This document shows, one piece after another, positions 8,285 through 18,326 of a stretch of DNA of 64,000 nucleotides. Source of the DNA: Croceivirga sp. (GTDB lineage: Bacteria; Bacteroidota; Bacteroidia; Flavobacteriales; Flavobacteriaceae). The stretch is from NCBI GenBank assembly GCA_028281025.1, contig JANQKR010000014.1, positions 55,911-119,910 on the forward strand. The letters are read 5' to 3'. Under the pieces are notes generated by a model. It saw only the letters and a program-made list of their open reading frames with translations, was not told the DNA's origin and made no database searches. Position numbers and translations under genes: made by a program. Every line of letters starts with the position of its first letter. Position 1 is the stretch's first letter.

Positions 8285-9724
8285 TCATTCCGTATCAACA
8301 AAAAAATCATCTTTGAAACCTATGAGATAAAGGTTTTCCTTTGCCCGGGTCACCGCAGTGTACAGCCAACGCAGATATTCCTTATTCATGCCATTTGGAA
8401 GGTAAGGTTGTTCAACAAAAACAGTATTCCACTGCCCTCCCTGGGATTTATGACAAGTAATGGCATACGAAAATTTAACCTGTAGGGCATTAAAAAATGA
8501 ATTGTTCTTGACCCCCATAAACTGTCTGTATTTTGACTTTTCATGGGCATAGTCCTTTAGTACTTCTTGATATAACCGGTTTCCTTCCTCGTACGGAAGT
8601 GAAGGGGTTTCAGCGGTAATGGTATCCAAGAGGAGTACGGTTTCAAAGGGTCTTTGATTGGGGTAATCCACCATTTGGACCTTGACTTCGGCAAAACGGA
8701 AGCCGTACAGTTCCTTAATGGCAAATAGTTCCAGGATTTCGATAATATCCCCGTTGGCAATAAACCCGGCTTCCGAGCTGGGCTTTAACCAGAAATAATT
8801 GTTTTTCACCACCATCATAAAATCTCCGACCGCAATGTCATTTTCCAGGAATAGAATTCGTTCCCTAATATTTTTGTTGTATAGATTGGCCCTTTTATTT
8901 GAGCGAACGATAAAAGCGGTTTCCTCCTTACCATATTGCGCATAGGCGTTGTCTATGGCCTCTTGCACTTCATGCCCATCCCTTAATCTGTGAATATCCT
9001 CAAAACCTTGTAATGAAAATTGAAACCCTTCATAATAACTTGACTGCAGTTGTTGCCTCAGGTTGGTGGCATTGAATAAAATCCCGGAGCTTTCACTTTG
9101 GCGCATCACCTCGTCCAATTCCACATTTATGACGGACTTATTATAGTTCAGTTCCATTCGTTGCTCCTCCAGGGCCGGGCTTAAATCCAATTTTACGGGA
9201 GGTAATTGGGCAGTATCCCCAATCAACACCAACTTACAATTGTGTCCTGAATAGACATAATAAATCAAATCATCCAAGAGGGAGCCATTATCAAAAAGTT
9301 TGGAATCTGCCGGAGTGTCCGGAATCATTGAGGCTTCATCCACAATAAACAAGGTGTTCCTATGTTTGTTCGGGGCCAATACAAATTGGACTCCTCCCCC
9401 GGATTGTTTTTTGGGAAAATAAATCTTTTTATGAATGGTAAACGCCTGTGTGCCGGCATAATTGGAAATTACCTTGGCGGCCCGCCCCGTAGGTGCGAGT
9501 AAAACGGCCTTCATTTTGGTGTGCCACAGATACTTTACCAAACTACCCACAATGGTCGTTTTGCCGGTCCCCGCATATCCCTTTAACAAAAAGAGTTCTT
9601 CACTTTCCTTTGAAAAAATAAAGTCGGAAATACGGTTTAACGTAAGTTCCTGCAACAAGGTGGGTCGATGCGGGAATTTTTCCGTTAGAATTTTTTGAAA
9701 AGCCTTGGAAGTTAGGGTGCTCAT
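8285..9724 (-). CDS. RecD-like ATP-dependent DNA helicase (UvrD/RecD C-terminal)
   Basis: LKGYAGTGKTTIVGSL Walker A, LAPTGRAAKV, FIVDEASMIPD, YAITCHKSQGGQWNTVFVE, YTAVTRAKENLYLI. Confidence 0.92.
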   Translation of the reverse strand: MSTLTSKAFQKILTEKFPHRPTLLQELTLNRISDFIFSKESEELFLLKGYAGTGKTTIVGSLVKYLWHTKMKAVLLAPTGRAAKVISNYAGTQAFTIHKKIYFPKKQSGGGVQFVLAPNKHRNTLFIVDEASMIPDTPADSKLFDNGSLLDDLIYYVYSGHNCKLVLIGDTAQLPPVKLDLSPALEEQRMELNYNKSVINVELDEVMRQSESSGILFNATNLRQQLQSSYYEGFQFSLQGFEDIHRLRDGHEVQEAIDNAYAQYGKEETAFIVRSNKRANLYNKNIRERILFLENDIAVGDFMMVVKNNYFWLKPSSEAGFIANGDIIEILELFAIKELYGFRFAEVKVQMVDYPNQRPFETVLLLDTITAETPSLPYEEGNRLYQEVLKDYAHEKSKYRQFMGVKNNSFFNALQVKFSYAITCHKSQGGQWNTVFVEQPYLPNGMNKEYLRWLYTAVTRAKENLYLIGFKDDFFVDTE

Positions 9725-9784
9725 GGACTTTCAAAGATAGGTATCATTTTTACTGGGAAAACTTTCGGGATTCAAAAAAAATTG

Positions 9785-9792
9785 TAGATTTG
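9785..9792 (+). promoter_or_regulatory. Bacteroidota -7 element TAGATTTG upstream of gene 9827
   Basis: Match to TAnnTTTG consensus; weak TTTC at ~9763 in the -33 position. Confidence 0.4.
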
Positions 9793-9826
9793 CTTGTAAC
9801 CACTAAATCTAATTAACTCAGAAAAA

Positions 9827-10474
9827 ATGAAAACCATCTTACAAATAGTTTTATGGATTGCTTGCTGCGGTCTGGCCTATATGATTTATCAATCGGTAAA
9901 TGGTCCCATAGAGTTTAAACAAGTACGTAAAGAACGTTTTCAGTCTGTAATTGACAAACTAAAGGATATTCGTGATTCCCAAGAAGCCTACAAATCCGTT
10001 AATGGTACGTATGCAGGGAATTTTGAAAGTTTGGTCAAATTTGTGGATACCGGAAGTTATACCATCACCCAACAACGGGATTCGTCCTTTATGCGATATG
10101 ATAAGGTTTACCAAATTGAACTTCAAGTGGATACCGTTGTCATAGACACGCTTGGCTTTGTTAAGGTAAAGGATTCCCTCTTCAAAAACAGTGACAGCTA
10201 CAAAACCATGATGGAAGTACCCTATGCGCAAAATGGGGAAAAATTTGAACTGAAAGCCGATATTATTGAGAAGAGTGGCTACAAGGCCCCTGTATTTGAG
10301 GCTAAGGTGAAGAAGGATATCATATTGTATGATCAACCCAAGGATTTGTTGGCCCAGGAAAATGCAAGAAACAGTGTGGAAGAAGTAAATGGGGACCATC
10401 TTAAGGTAGGTTCCCTTGTAGATGTCAGTACCAATGGAAATTGGCCGCCCATCTACGACAGAAAAAACGAATAA
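9827..10474 (+). CDS. Hypothetical protein with N-terminal TM helix
   Basis: MKTILQIVLWIACCGLAYMIYQSV then charged soluble domain. Confidence 0.75.
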   Translation: MKTILQIVLWIACCGLAYMIYQSVNGPIEFKQVRKERFQSVIDKLKDIRDSQEAYKSVNGTYAGNFESLVKFVDTGSYTITQQRDSSFMRYDKVYQIELQVDTVVIDTLGFVKVKDSLFKNSDSYKTMMEVPYAQNGEKFELKADIIEKSGYKAPVFEAKVKKDIILYDQPKDLLAQENARNSVEEVNGDHLKVGSLVDVSTNGNWPPIYDRKNE

Positions 10475-10513
10475 ACTATCGAGGCGAAGAAACATACGCA
10501 CCCTTTTAAAAAA

Positions 10514-11284
10514 TTGTCCATTCAGGTTAGCCTGGATGGACTTTCTTTTTGTACGATAGATACCATTGCCAATAAGGTATTGCTATCGGACCATGTGGCC
10601 TTCAAGACAAAATCGACCCCCTACTTACTTCTTAAGGAGCTCAAAACCCTTGTTACGAAGTATAAACTGATCGATGAGACCTATGAAGAGGTCATGGCCA
10701 TCCATAAAAACAATATGTTCTGTTTGGTGCCCGAAGCCTTATTTGATAAAGAAGAGCTTCCCAATTATCTCAAGTTCAACACCAAGATTCTGGCCAACGA
10801 CCAAATTGTCCATGACAAAATTCCCAACCAAGACATGGTATGTGTCTATGTGCCCTTTACCAATGTAAACAACTATCTGTTCGACTGTTTTGGGGAATTT
10901 GAATTTAAGCACAACAGTTTGGCCATTCTGCAAACACTTTTTCATCAAAAAAGCAATAAAACGGTGTGTTATGTACATGTGGGTACACGTACCATGGAGC
11001 TTGCAGTGATGGAACAGCGTAAACTGCTACTTTACAACCAATTTGAATACAGGACCAAAGAGGACTTTCTCTATTATGTCCTGTTTACTTACGAACAGCT
11101 TGGATTGTCTGCGGAAGAGGTAAAGTTAAAACTTTTTGGGACTATAGAAGAGGATGACCAATACTTCAAAATTTGCTACGATTATTTAAAAAAAGTCTCG
11201 GTTTTTGTTCCAAAACAAAGCAATCAAAGTCTGGAAGAAATAGGTGACAACACCATTGATTTGACCTTGCTGGGCAATCTATAG
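10514..11284 (+). CDS. DUF3822 family protein
   Basis: SIQVSLDGLSFCTID..., VYVPFTNVNNYLFDCFGEFEFKHNS; located directly upstream of rsmD. Confidence 0.85.
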   Translation: MSIQVSLDGLSFCTIDTIANKVLLSDHVAFKTKSTPYLLLKELKTLVTKYKLIDETYEEVMAIHKNNMFCLVPEALFDKEELPNYLKFNTKILANDQIVHDKIPNQDMVCVYVPFTNVNNYLFDCFGEFEFKHNSLAILQTLFHQKSNKTVCYVHVGTRTMELAVMEQRKLLLYNQFEYRTKEDFLYYVLFTYEQLGLSAEEVKLKLFGTIEEDDQYFKICYDYLKKVSVFVPKQSNQSLEEIGDNTIDLTLLGNL

Positions 11285-11288
11285 GGTT

Positions 11289-11825
11289 ATGCGCATAATT
11301 TCGGGAAAATACAAAGGAAAACGTATCACGGCCCCAAAGAAATTACCGGTGCGCCCAACTACCGATATGGCTAAAGAAGGGCTCTTTAACATTCTCAACA
11401 ACCGCTATGTTTTGGAAGAGGTTTCCGTTTTGGATCTTTTTTCCGGTACTGGAAATATCAGTTATGAATTTGCTTCAAGGGGGTGTGAAACCATTGTTGC
11501 AGTGGATGCGCACCCAAGCTGTGTCCAGTTTATAGGGAAGACGGTCAAAGCACTGGCGTTTCCCATTACCGTTTTTAAATCCGACGTGTTTACATTTTTG
11601 AAACGGCACAAAGTCCCTTACGATATCGTTTTTGCGGACCCTCCCTATGACACTATGGAAAATGAGTTTTTGAAATTGCCGCATTTGGTCCTGGAAAATG
11701 GATTGTTGAAAGAGGATGGGCTTTTAATCGTGGAACATTCACCCCAGACCCATTTTGAAGACCATCCCAATTTTCAGGAAAAAAGAAAATACGGAAGTTC
11801 CATATTCAGTTTTTTTGCAGCTTAA
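11289..11825 (+). CDS. rsmD: 16S rRNA (guanine(966)-N(2))-methyltransferase RsmD
   Basis: MRIISGKYKGKRITAPKKLPVRPTTDMAKEGLFNIL, LDLFSGTGNISYEFASRG, FADPPYD. Confidence 0.93.
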   Translation: MRIISGKYKGKRITAPKKLPVRPTTDMAKEGLFNILNNRYVLEEVSVLDLFSGTGNISYEFASRGCETIVAVDAHPSCVQFIGKTVKALAFPITVFKSDVFTFLKRHKVPYDIVFADPPYDTMENEFLKLPHLVLENGLLKEDGLLIVEHSPQTHFEDHPNFQEKRKYGSSIFSFFAA

Positions 11826-11830
11826 AAGAA

Positions 11831-11868
11831 AACAAAGGGCCCAATTTAATGAATTGGACCCTTTGTTA
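11831..11868. terminator. Bidirectional hairpin between rsmD and rnpB
   Basis: AACAAAGGGCCCAATT...AATTGGACCCTTTGTT near-perfect inverted repeat. Confidence 0.8.
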
Positions 11869-11875
11869 TTAAAAA

Positions 11876-12179
11876 GTAGGCTATAAGCCGGATTCTGTAA
11901 CCGCTAAAACGGCCCTTACCATTTATCTAGGTTTATGATTGCCCATAAACTCCATCCGCCTACCCTCCAACTAGGGCGTGCAACCCTAAACGTTGGTATA
12001 CATGGCGTTTCACCACATAGAGTTTACCTGATTTCACTACAGCCTAACTGTACTTGCTTTCTGTTGCACTGGTCCTCACCTTTCGGTGGACGGGCGTTAC
12101 CCGCTATGTTGCACTATGGTGTCCGGACTTTCCTCCTCGTGCCGAAACAAGTTCGCCACGCGGCGGCAAGGTTGCCTAC
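11876..12179 (-). ncRNA. rnpB: RNase P RNA (bacterial type A)
   Basis: Reverse complement begins GTAGGCAACC... contains GCACGAGGAGGAAAGTCCGGACACCA and ends ACAGAATCCGGCTTATAGCCTAC; terminal P1 arms GTAGGC/GCCTAC pair. Confidence 0.95.
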
Positions 12180-12185
12180 ACCAAG

Positions 12186-12193
12186 CAAAATTA
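12186..12193 (-). promoter_or_regulatory. Candidate -7 element TAATTTTG for rnpB
   Basis: Minus strand TAATTTTGCTTGGTGTAGGC, directly upstream of predicted rnpB 5' end. Confidence 0.45.
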
Positions 12194-12293
12194 CACCAAT
12201 TGTTAATAAAAAACGGAACATGACCAATTCCTCCAAATCGTATGCCTTGAGCTATTTTTTATATTTGTTATTGGTCTTGGTCATACGCATCAT

Positions 12294-14009
12294 ATGGAGC
12301 CTTTTATTGTATCTGCGCGAAAATATCGGCCCCAAACGTTTAAGGACGTTGTTGGGCAGAAAGCCATTACGGATACCTTGGAAAACGCCATAGCCCATAA
12401 CCATTTGGCTCAAGCATTGCTGTTTTGTGGTCCAAGGGGAGTCGGTAAAACCACTTGTGCCAGGATTTTGGCAAAAAAGATAAATCAAGATGGGACCGAA
12501 CGGGAAGAAGAAGACTTTGCCTTCAATATTTTTGAGTTGGATGCTGCCTCCAACAATTCCGTTGATGACATCCGCAGCCTAATAGACCAAGTACGTATAC
12601 CTCCTCAAGTAGGTAAATACAAAGTCTATATCATCGATGAGGTGCACATGTTGTCCCAATCCGCATTCAATGCCTTTTTAAAAACGTTGGAAGAGCCTCC
12701 GAAACATGCCATTTTTATACTGGCCACCACGGAAAAGCATAAAATTATCCCTACCATACTCTCCCGATGTCAGATATTTGATTTTAAGCGAATCACGGTA
12801 AAGGACGCTGCGGAATATTTAAAGGTCATTGCCAAGGAACAAAATATCGATGCCGAAGATGATGCGTTGCACATCATTGCGCAAAAGGCCGATGGAGCCA
12901 TGCGTGATGCCCTTTCCATTTTCGATAGGGTGGTCAGTTTTTCGGGTAAGGAATTAACACGAAAAGCAGTTACCGAAAACTTGAATGTCCTCGACTATGA
13001 CACTTTTTTGACGGCAACCGACCTCATACTGGAAAACAACATTCCCGAATTGTTGTTGCTTTTCAACAGGACACTTTCCCTTGGTTTTGATGGACACCAT
13101 TTTATCACCGGACTCGCATCACATTTTAGGGATCTTATGGTCTGCCAGCAACCCGAAACCCATATTTTATTGGAAGTTGGGGAAGGTGCCAAGGCAAAGT
13201 ATTCGGAACAGTCCAAAAAAACACCAAAAGAGTTCCTGCTAAGGGCAATTGAGATTTCCAATCAAAGCGATTTAAACTATAAAGCCAGTAAAAATCAACG
13301 ACTACTGATTGAGTTGACCTTAATGAAATTGGCGTCACTTTCGTTTTCCCACGAAAAAAAAAAGGATGATTTTCTAATTCCTGCCACGTATTTCAGGAAT
13401 AGGGATTTTGAGAAGACCAATGACTATTCCATCGTGGAGGAAACCAGTAATGATGAAGTCGTTCCCCCAATAGAGACCACCACGGAACCAAAGGAGCGTA
13501 CCGAACAACCCAAGGTGGTTCCCAAATCCATTGAACTAAAGAATCTCCCCAAAAGGGTCTCCGGTTTATCGCTTTCCAGTCTTAAGGCCAAAAAGGAACA
13601 TGAGGCTATTAAAAATCCTCAAGTTTCCGAAGAGGATTTACCCATTAAGCCATTTACCGAAGAGGATATGCAAAAACACTGGAACGCGTATATCCAAAAA
13701 ATAGAGAAACAGGGAAAAAAGATTTTGGCGAGCAGTCTGCATAGTGATGTACCCCGACTTAAAAATAGCACCACCATCTGGCTGGAGTTTCCAAATTCCA
13801 CCATGAAAAAAGAGGTGGAACGCGAACAAGGGCCCTTATTGGATTATCTCAAGGAAAAACTACAGAATTATTCCATAGAAATCCAGATATCCGTAAATGA
13901 GGAGAGTGCCAAAAAATATGCTTTTACCCCTGAGGAGAAATACCAAAAACTAAAGGAAAAGAACCCTGCCATTGAATTCCTCAGAAAGGAATTTGATCTG
14001 GATTTTTGA
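12294..14009 (+). CDS. dnaX: DNA polymerase III subunit gamma/tau
   Basis: SARKYRPQTFKDVVGQKAITDTLENAI, FCGPRGVGKTTCARI, YIIDEVHMLSQSAFNAFLKTLEEPP. Confidence 0.95.
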   Translation: MEPFIVSARKYRPQTFKDVVGQKAITDTLENAIAHNHLAQALLFCGPRGVGKTTCARILAKKINQDGTEREEEDFAFNIFELDAASNNSVDDIRSLIDQVRIPPQVGKYKVYIIDEVHMLSQSAFNAFLKTLEEPPKHAIFILATTEKHKIIPTILSRCQIFDFKRITVKDAAEYLKVIAKEQNIDAEDDALHIIAQKADGAMRDALSIFDRVVSFSGKELTRKAVTENLNVLDYDTFLTATDLILENNIPELLLLFNRTLSLGFDGHHFITGLASHFRDLMVCQQPETHILLEVGEGAKAKYSEQSKKTPKEFLLRAIEISNQSDLNYKASKNQRLLIELTLMKLASLSFSHEKKKDDFLIPATYFRNRDFEKTNDYSIVEETSNDEVVPPIETTTEPKERTEQPKVVPKSIELKNLPKRVSGLSLSSLKAKKEHEAIKNPQVSEEDLPIKPFTEEDMQKHWNAYIQKIEKQGKKILASSLHSDVPRLKNSTTIWLEFPNSTMKKEVEREQGPLLDYLKEKLQNYSIEIQISVNEESAKKYAFTPEEKYQKLKEKNPAIEFLRKEFDLDF

Positions 14010-14010
14010 T

Positions 14011-14364
14011 CTACTTTTTTTTCCTCTTTCCGATCAACAAAGCATAAAGACCCATTATTCCCGCAGAAATCAATAAACCCAAGGCTTCCCTGCCCTTCTC
14101 AATGGCATCGATATTCCCCTCTCCTATGACTACGCCTTCAAACTTTTCCGGCCAATTCATGATGGAAAAAACGATATAGAAACCAGAAAGCAACACTGCC
14201 CATCGAAATTTTAACCTGCCCAAACCAAACAATAGGGAAGCAAAGGCTCCAATACCATAAGCCAAATACCATGTTACGGCATCCGGATCATTGTATTGCA
14301 AAAATACCGCACATAAAAAAAGTCCCGTGAACAGGAAACCCAGGAATCTAAAGCTATTTGGCAT
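14011..14364 (-). CDS. TMEM220-family transmembrane protein
   Basis: MPNSFRFLGFLFTGLFLCAVFLQYNDPDAVTWYLAYGIGA; start trimmed from ORF 14418. Confidence 0.75.
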   Translation of the reverse strand: MPNSFRFLGFLFTGLFLCAVFLQYNDPDAVTWYLAYGIGAFASLLFGLGRLKFRWAVLLSGFYIVFSIMNWPEKFEGVVIGEGNIDAIEKGREALGLLISAGIMGLYALLIGKRKKK

Positions 14365-14476
14365 TGCGTTTTTCTTTTTGATTTGTCCTTCTAAAATAGG
14401 AATTACTTCAATAGGCAATAATCAATGGTTGTAATCCAAATGAGGAAGACCTACCTTTATCAAAATTTATTTTTTT

Positions 14477-15058
14477 ATGCTCGGATTAAAACTGCCCACC
14501 GACCCTAGATGGGTAAACATTGTTGAAAAAAACATTGAGGAAATTCTAACGGACCACGCCTATTGCGAGCAAAAAGCGGCAAGTACGGCAATATCGCTCA
14601 TCATTGGTTTTCCGGAAAAATCCGAATTGGTCAAAGAAATGATTGCCCTTTCCCGTGAAGAAATGGGACATTTTAATATGGTGCATGAAAAAATTTTAGC
14701 GCGAGGATGGACCTTGGGTAGGGAACGTAAGGACGAATACGTCATAGAACTGATGAAGTTTTTCCCCAAGGGCGGAAGCAGGGAGACTCATTTGGTACAT
14801 AAACTGTTATATGCGGCCCTTATTGAAGCACGGAGCTGTGAACGTTTTAGATTGTTGTCGGAACATATTGCAGATAGCGATTTGGCGGAATTTTACAAAA
14901 AACTCATGGTAAGCGAGGCCAATCACTATACCATGTTCTTAAAGTTTGCCCGCAAATATGGGGACCGTAAAGTGGTTGATGAAAAATGGCAGTCCCTGTT
15001 GGACCATGAAGCCGAGATCATGAAAAATCTTGGTAAAAAAGAAACCATGCACGGGTAA
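14477..15058 (+). CDS. miaE: tRNA-(ms[2]io[6]A)-hydroxylase-like (MiaE)
   Basis: DHAYCEQKAASTAISLI, SREEMGHFNMVHEKI, LLYAALIEARSCERFRLLSEH, diiron ligands conserved. Confidence 0.9.
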   Translation: MLGLKLPTDPRWVNIVEKNIEEILTDHAYCEQKAASTAISLIIGFPEKSELVKEMIALSREEMGHFNMVHEKILARGWTLGRERKDEYVIELMKFFPKGGSRETHLVHKLLYAALIEARSCERFRLLSEHIADSDLAEFYKKLMVSEANHYTMFLKFARKYGDRKVVDEKWQSLLDHEAEIMKNLGKKETMHG

Positions 15059-15062
15059 TATC

Positions 15063-17144
15063 CTATTCTTCCAATTTTTTTAAATAATAGTCATAGGTGG
15101 CGAATTGGGAACGTACAAGGGGTTTGTCATCATCTTTATAGGCATTGTCCTGAACCTTTGAAAAAACCCTGGCCTTTACATTATCCTTCCAGGAAATCTC
15201 AAAAGTATCGATTAATTCCTGCTTTACCCCTTCATCATAAATTGGACATCCCACCTCAACACGGTAATCCAAATTTCGGGTCATCCAGTCCGCAGAGGAA
15301 ATATAGACCTTTGGATTACCGGCATTGCCAAAAATGAACAACCTTGGATGCTCCAGGAATTTATCGACCACGCTAATGACCTCGATATTCTCACTCATCC
15401 CCTCCACTCCCGGCACCAAACAACAAATACCCCTGATGATAAGTTGGACTTTCACACCTGCCCTACTCGCTTCGTATAGCTTATCGACCATTTTATAGGA
15501 GGTAAAGCTGTTCATCTTGATCTGGATCAAAGCGTCCTTTCCGTTAACGGCATTGGCTATCTCATCATCAATCAGTTTGCTAAATTTATTTTTGGTGTAA
15601 TGTGGGGATACCACCAAATGTTTGTATTTATTGATCTTGTAGGTGGTTTCAAAAAAGCCAAATACTTTGTCAAGTTCTTTTAAAATGCCATCATGGGCGG
15701 TAAAAAGTGTATAATCGGTATAAATTTTTGCAGTGGACTCATTAAAATTTCCGGTGCTGATAAAACCGTACCGTTTTACGGTATTTCCTTCTTCCCGTTC
15801 CACCAAACAAATCTTACTGTGGACCTTTAACCCAGGGACCCCAAAAATCAGTTTTATCCCTTCTTTTTGGAGATTATTGGCATATTTAATGTTCGCCTGT
15901 TCATCAAAACGCGCCTGTAACTCAATTTGAACAATGACTTCCTTTCCGTTTTTTACGGCATTTACCAAGGCCGCCGCTACCTGGGAATTTTTTGCCAATC
16001 GGTAGACCGTGATTTTTATCGATTTAACAAATGGATCTAGGGCCGCCTCCTTCAAAAACTTGATGACGTAGGCAAACGTATGGTAAGGCGCATATTGCAA
16101 ATAGTCCTTTTGGCCTATTTTCTCAAAGATACTACCCTCAAGGGACAGGCCCTTGATAGGAAGGGGATCGATCTTATCATATAACAGATCTGTTCTGCCC
16201 AGGCTTGGGAATCCCATATAATCCCTTCTATTATGATACCGCCCTCCAGGAATTACGCTATCCGTTTCCTCTATGTCCATTTTTTCCTTGAGAAAACGAA
16301 GCGTATCTATCTTAATTCGTTTGTCATAGACAAATCGTACAGGGTTACTTACCTTTCGTCCTTCAACACTGGAAGATATTTTCTGGATAAAACTTTTACT
16401 TAGGTCATTGTCAATATCCAATTCGGCGTCGCGGGTAATCTTAATCATATGTGCCGAAATATCCTGGTATTCAAACATGGTAAAGATGCTGTCCAAACAA
16501 TAGCGTATGACATCATCAAGGATGATGATATAATTTTTACCATCTTCCTCTGGCAATACCACAAACCGGTCTATTCCCTTAGGAATTTCAATAAGTGCAT
16601 ATTGCACTTCGTTACGTTTTCTAAGGAAGGTGCCTATTTCCCTGTTGAGTACCATTCGCACTGCCAAATAAGCCGCGGTATCCTTCAACAATGGAAATTC
16701 CCTAAGGTTGTTCAAAATAATGGTGGTGAGCTGCGGATTGACCTTTCGCAGAAAGTAATCCTTAATAAAGGGCGCTTGTTTTTCCGAAACTTTGGTTTCA
16801 TCAATGATAAAAATGTTTTCCGTGGCAAGCTCACGTTCAATTTTGGTCAGTATGGCCAAGCTCTTGGCTTGCTGCTTAATTACTATTCTGGTGATTTCCT
16901 CCAGTAAATCCTTTGCTACCTGACCCCCAAGAACACTCTTCCCGGATTTACCCGCATCCACAATACGTTTTACCGTGGCATAACGAACCTTAAAAAATTC
17001 ATCGAGATTATTACTGAAGATTCCCAAAAAACGAAGTCTCTCTATGAGGGGGACATTTTTATCCGCACTTTCTTGAAGTACCCGATCATTAAAGTGCAAC
17101 CAACTTATTTCCCTATTTACATATTCATTTTTGGGTTTTGCCAT
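15063..17144 (-). CDS. ppk1: Polyphosphate kinase 1
   Basis: NREISWLHFNDRVLQES, RFLGIFSNNLDEFFKVRYATVKR, STGNFNESTAKIYTDYTLFT, RGICCLVPG. Confidence 0.95.
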   Translation of the reverse strand: MAKPKNEYVNREISWLHFNDRVLQESADKNVPLIERLRFLGIFSNNLDEFFKVRYATVKRIVDAGKSGKSVLGGQVAKDLLEEITRIVIKQQAKSLAILTKIERELATENIFIIDETKVSEKQAPFIKDYFLRKVNPQLTTIILNNLREFPLLKDTAAYLAVRMVLNREIGTFLRKRNEVQYALIEIPKGIDRFVVLPEEDGKNYIIILDDVIRYCLDSIFTMFEYQDISAHMIKITRDAELDIDNDLSKSFIQKISSSVEGRKVSNPVRFVYDKRIKIDTLRFLKEKMDIEETDSVIPGGRYHNRRDYMGFPSLGRTDLLYDKIDPLPIKGLSLEGSIFEKIGQKDYLQYAPYHTFAYVIKFLKEAALDPFVKSIKITVYRLAKNSQVAAALVNAVKNGKEVIVQIELQARFDEQANIKYANNLQKEGIKLIFGVPGLKVHSKICLVEREEGNTVKRYGFISTGNFNESTAKIYTDYTLFTAHDGILKELDKVFGFFETTYKINKYKHLVVSPHYTKNKFSKLIDDEIANAVNGKDALIQIKMNSFTSYKMVDKLYEASRAGVKVQLIIRGICCLVPGVEGMSENIEVISVVDKFLEHPRLFIFGNAGNPKVYISSADWMTRNLDYRVEVGCPIYDEGVKQELIDTFEISWKDNVKARVFSKVQDNAYKDDDKPLVRSQFATYDYYLKKLEE

Positions 17145-17150
17145 TTCTTC

Positions 17151-17636
17151 TTATCTCAATTCTTTTGGGAATACCAATTCTTTTATTTTTCCTTTCTTTA
17201 CATCCTTCCAATGCTCCACATCCACCTGTAAAATTGCCATACCGGCAGTGGGTAGATTGTCAATATAGGCATCCCCAAGCAAATTAACAAGATTGGTAAA
17301 AGCATAATTATGACCAAAGATCATCACCGTTGAATCTTCGTCCGCCAGACCTTTTAAAAAGTCCGATACGGACTCGCCCGAAAAGTCATAAAGTGCTTCG
17401 GTCACCTGGAACTTTTCAAAATCAAACCGGAGATTCCTCAAAAAAATGAGACAGGTATGCAGTGCCCTATTTGCAGGACTGGAAAAGCACTTATCAATGT
17501 GTAAATTGCGTTTCTTGAGCTCCCCAACAACTAAATGTGCGTCACTAATACCGCGTTCCTTTAAGGGTCTGTCCTTGTCATCTACCTGGTAGTCCCAAGA
17601 TGACTTTCCATGTCTAACAAAGATGATGTTTTTCAT
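17151..17636 (-). CDS. SixA-like histidine phosphatase
   Basis: IIFVRHGKSSWDY, GHNYAFTNLVN. Confidence 0.88.
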   Translation of the reverse strand: MKNIIFVRHGKSSWDYQVDDKDRPLKERGISDAHLVVGELKKRNLHIDKCFSSPANRALHTCLIFLRNLRFDFEKFQVTEALYDFSGESVSDFLKGLADEDSTVMIFGHNYAFTNLVNLLGDAYIDNLPTAGMAILQVDVEHWKDVKKGKIKELVFPKELR

Positions 17637-17639
17637 TGT

Positions 17640-18287
17640 TTAGGGTTGTAATCGTTCAATCTTCCAATCGTAATCCTTTTGAAGGGAATAGCGGATCCTA
17701 TCATGGAGCCTATTGGGCCTTCCTTGCCAGAACTCCATGGAAATGGGCCTAACCAAATAACCGCCCCAAGTATCCGGTCGTTCCAATTCTTTGCCCTCCA
17801 TTTCGGATTCCAACAACTTTAACCGATGTTCCAAAAGTGACCTGGAAGCAATGGGCTTGCTCTGTTCGGAAACAATGGCCCCCAATTGGCTTCCCCTCGG
17901 TCGGGATTCAAAATAACCGTCCGACAAGTTTTCGGCAAGCTTCTCCGCCCTCCCCTTAATAATGATCTGTCTTTCCAAGTTGGGCCAAAAAAAGGAAAGA
18001 CATACACTGGGGTCGTTTGCAATGGCCCTACCTTTCTCACTTAAATAATTGGTATAAAAAATAAAACCTTCATAGGTGTATTTTTTTAGCAGTACTACAC
18101 GATTTTTGGGAAATCCGTCATCACCTATTGTGGAGATTGTCATGGCATTGGGCTCATCCGTACCATTGGATGCCTCTACTTCATAAAACCATTTTTGAAA
18201 AAGTTCCAGGGGATTATCCGAGATGGCATCTTCTGACAGCTCACTTTTTTCATATGTTTTTCGGTAATTGCTCAAATCCTTTTGCAT
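17640..18287 (-). CDS. pdxH: Pyridoxamine 5'-phosphate oxidase
   Basis: LRKTY-like start, NAMTISTIGDDGFPKNRVVLLKKY, FFWPNLERQIIIKG, MEFWQGRPNRLHDRIRY. Confidence 0.95.
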   Translation of the reverse strand: MQKDLSNYRKTYEKSELSEDAISDNPLELFQKWFYEVEASNGTDEPNAMTISTIGDDGFPKNRVVLLKKYTYEGFIFYTNYLSEKGRAIANDPSVCLSFFWPNLERQIIIKGRAEKLAENLSDGYFESRPRGSQLGAIVSEQSKPIASRSLLEHRLKLLESEMEGKELERPDTWGGYLVRPISMEFWQGRPNRLHDRIRYSLQKDYDWKIERLQP

Positions 18288-18326
18288 ACTCCAAAGTTCC
18301 GTAAAACTGGGGAGAAGTAAAAGTAT

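Noticed and set aside
11935-12393. 152-aa plus-strand ORF
   Set aside because: Lies across rnpB, its promoter and the 5' end of dnaX; explained by the RNA gene.
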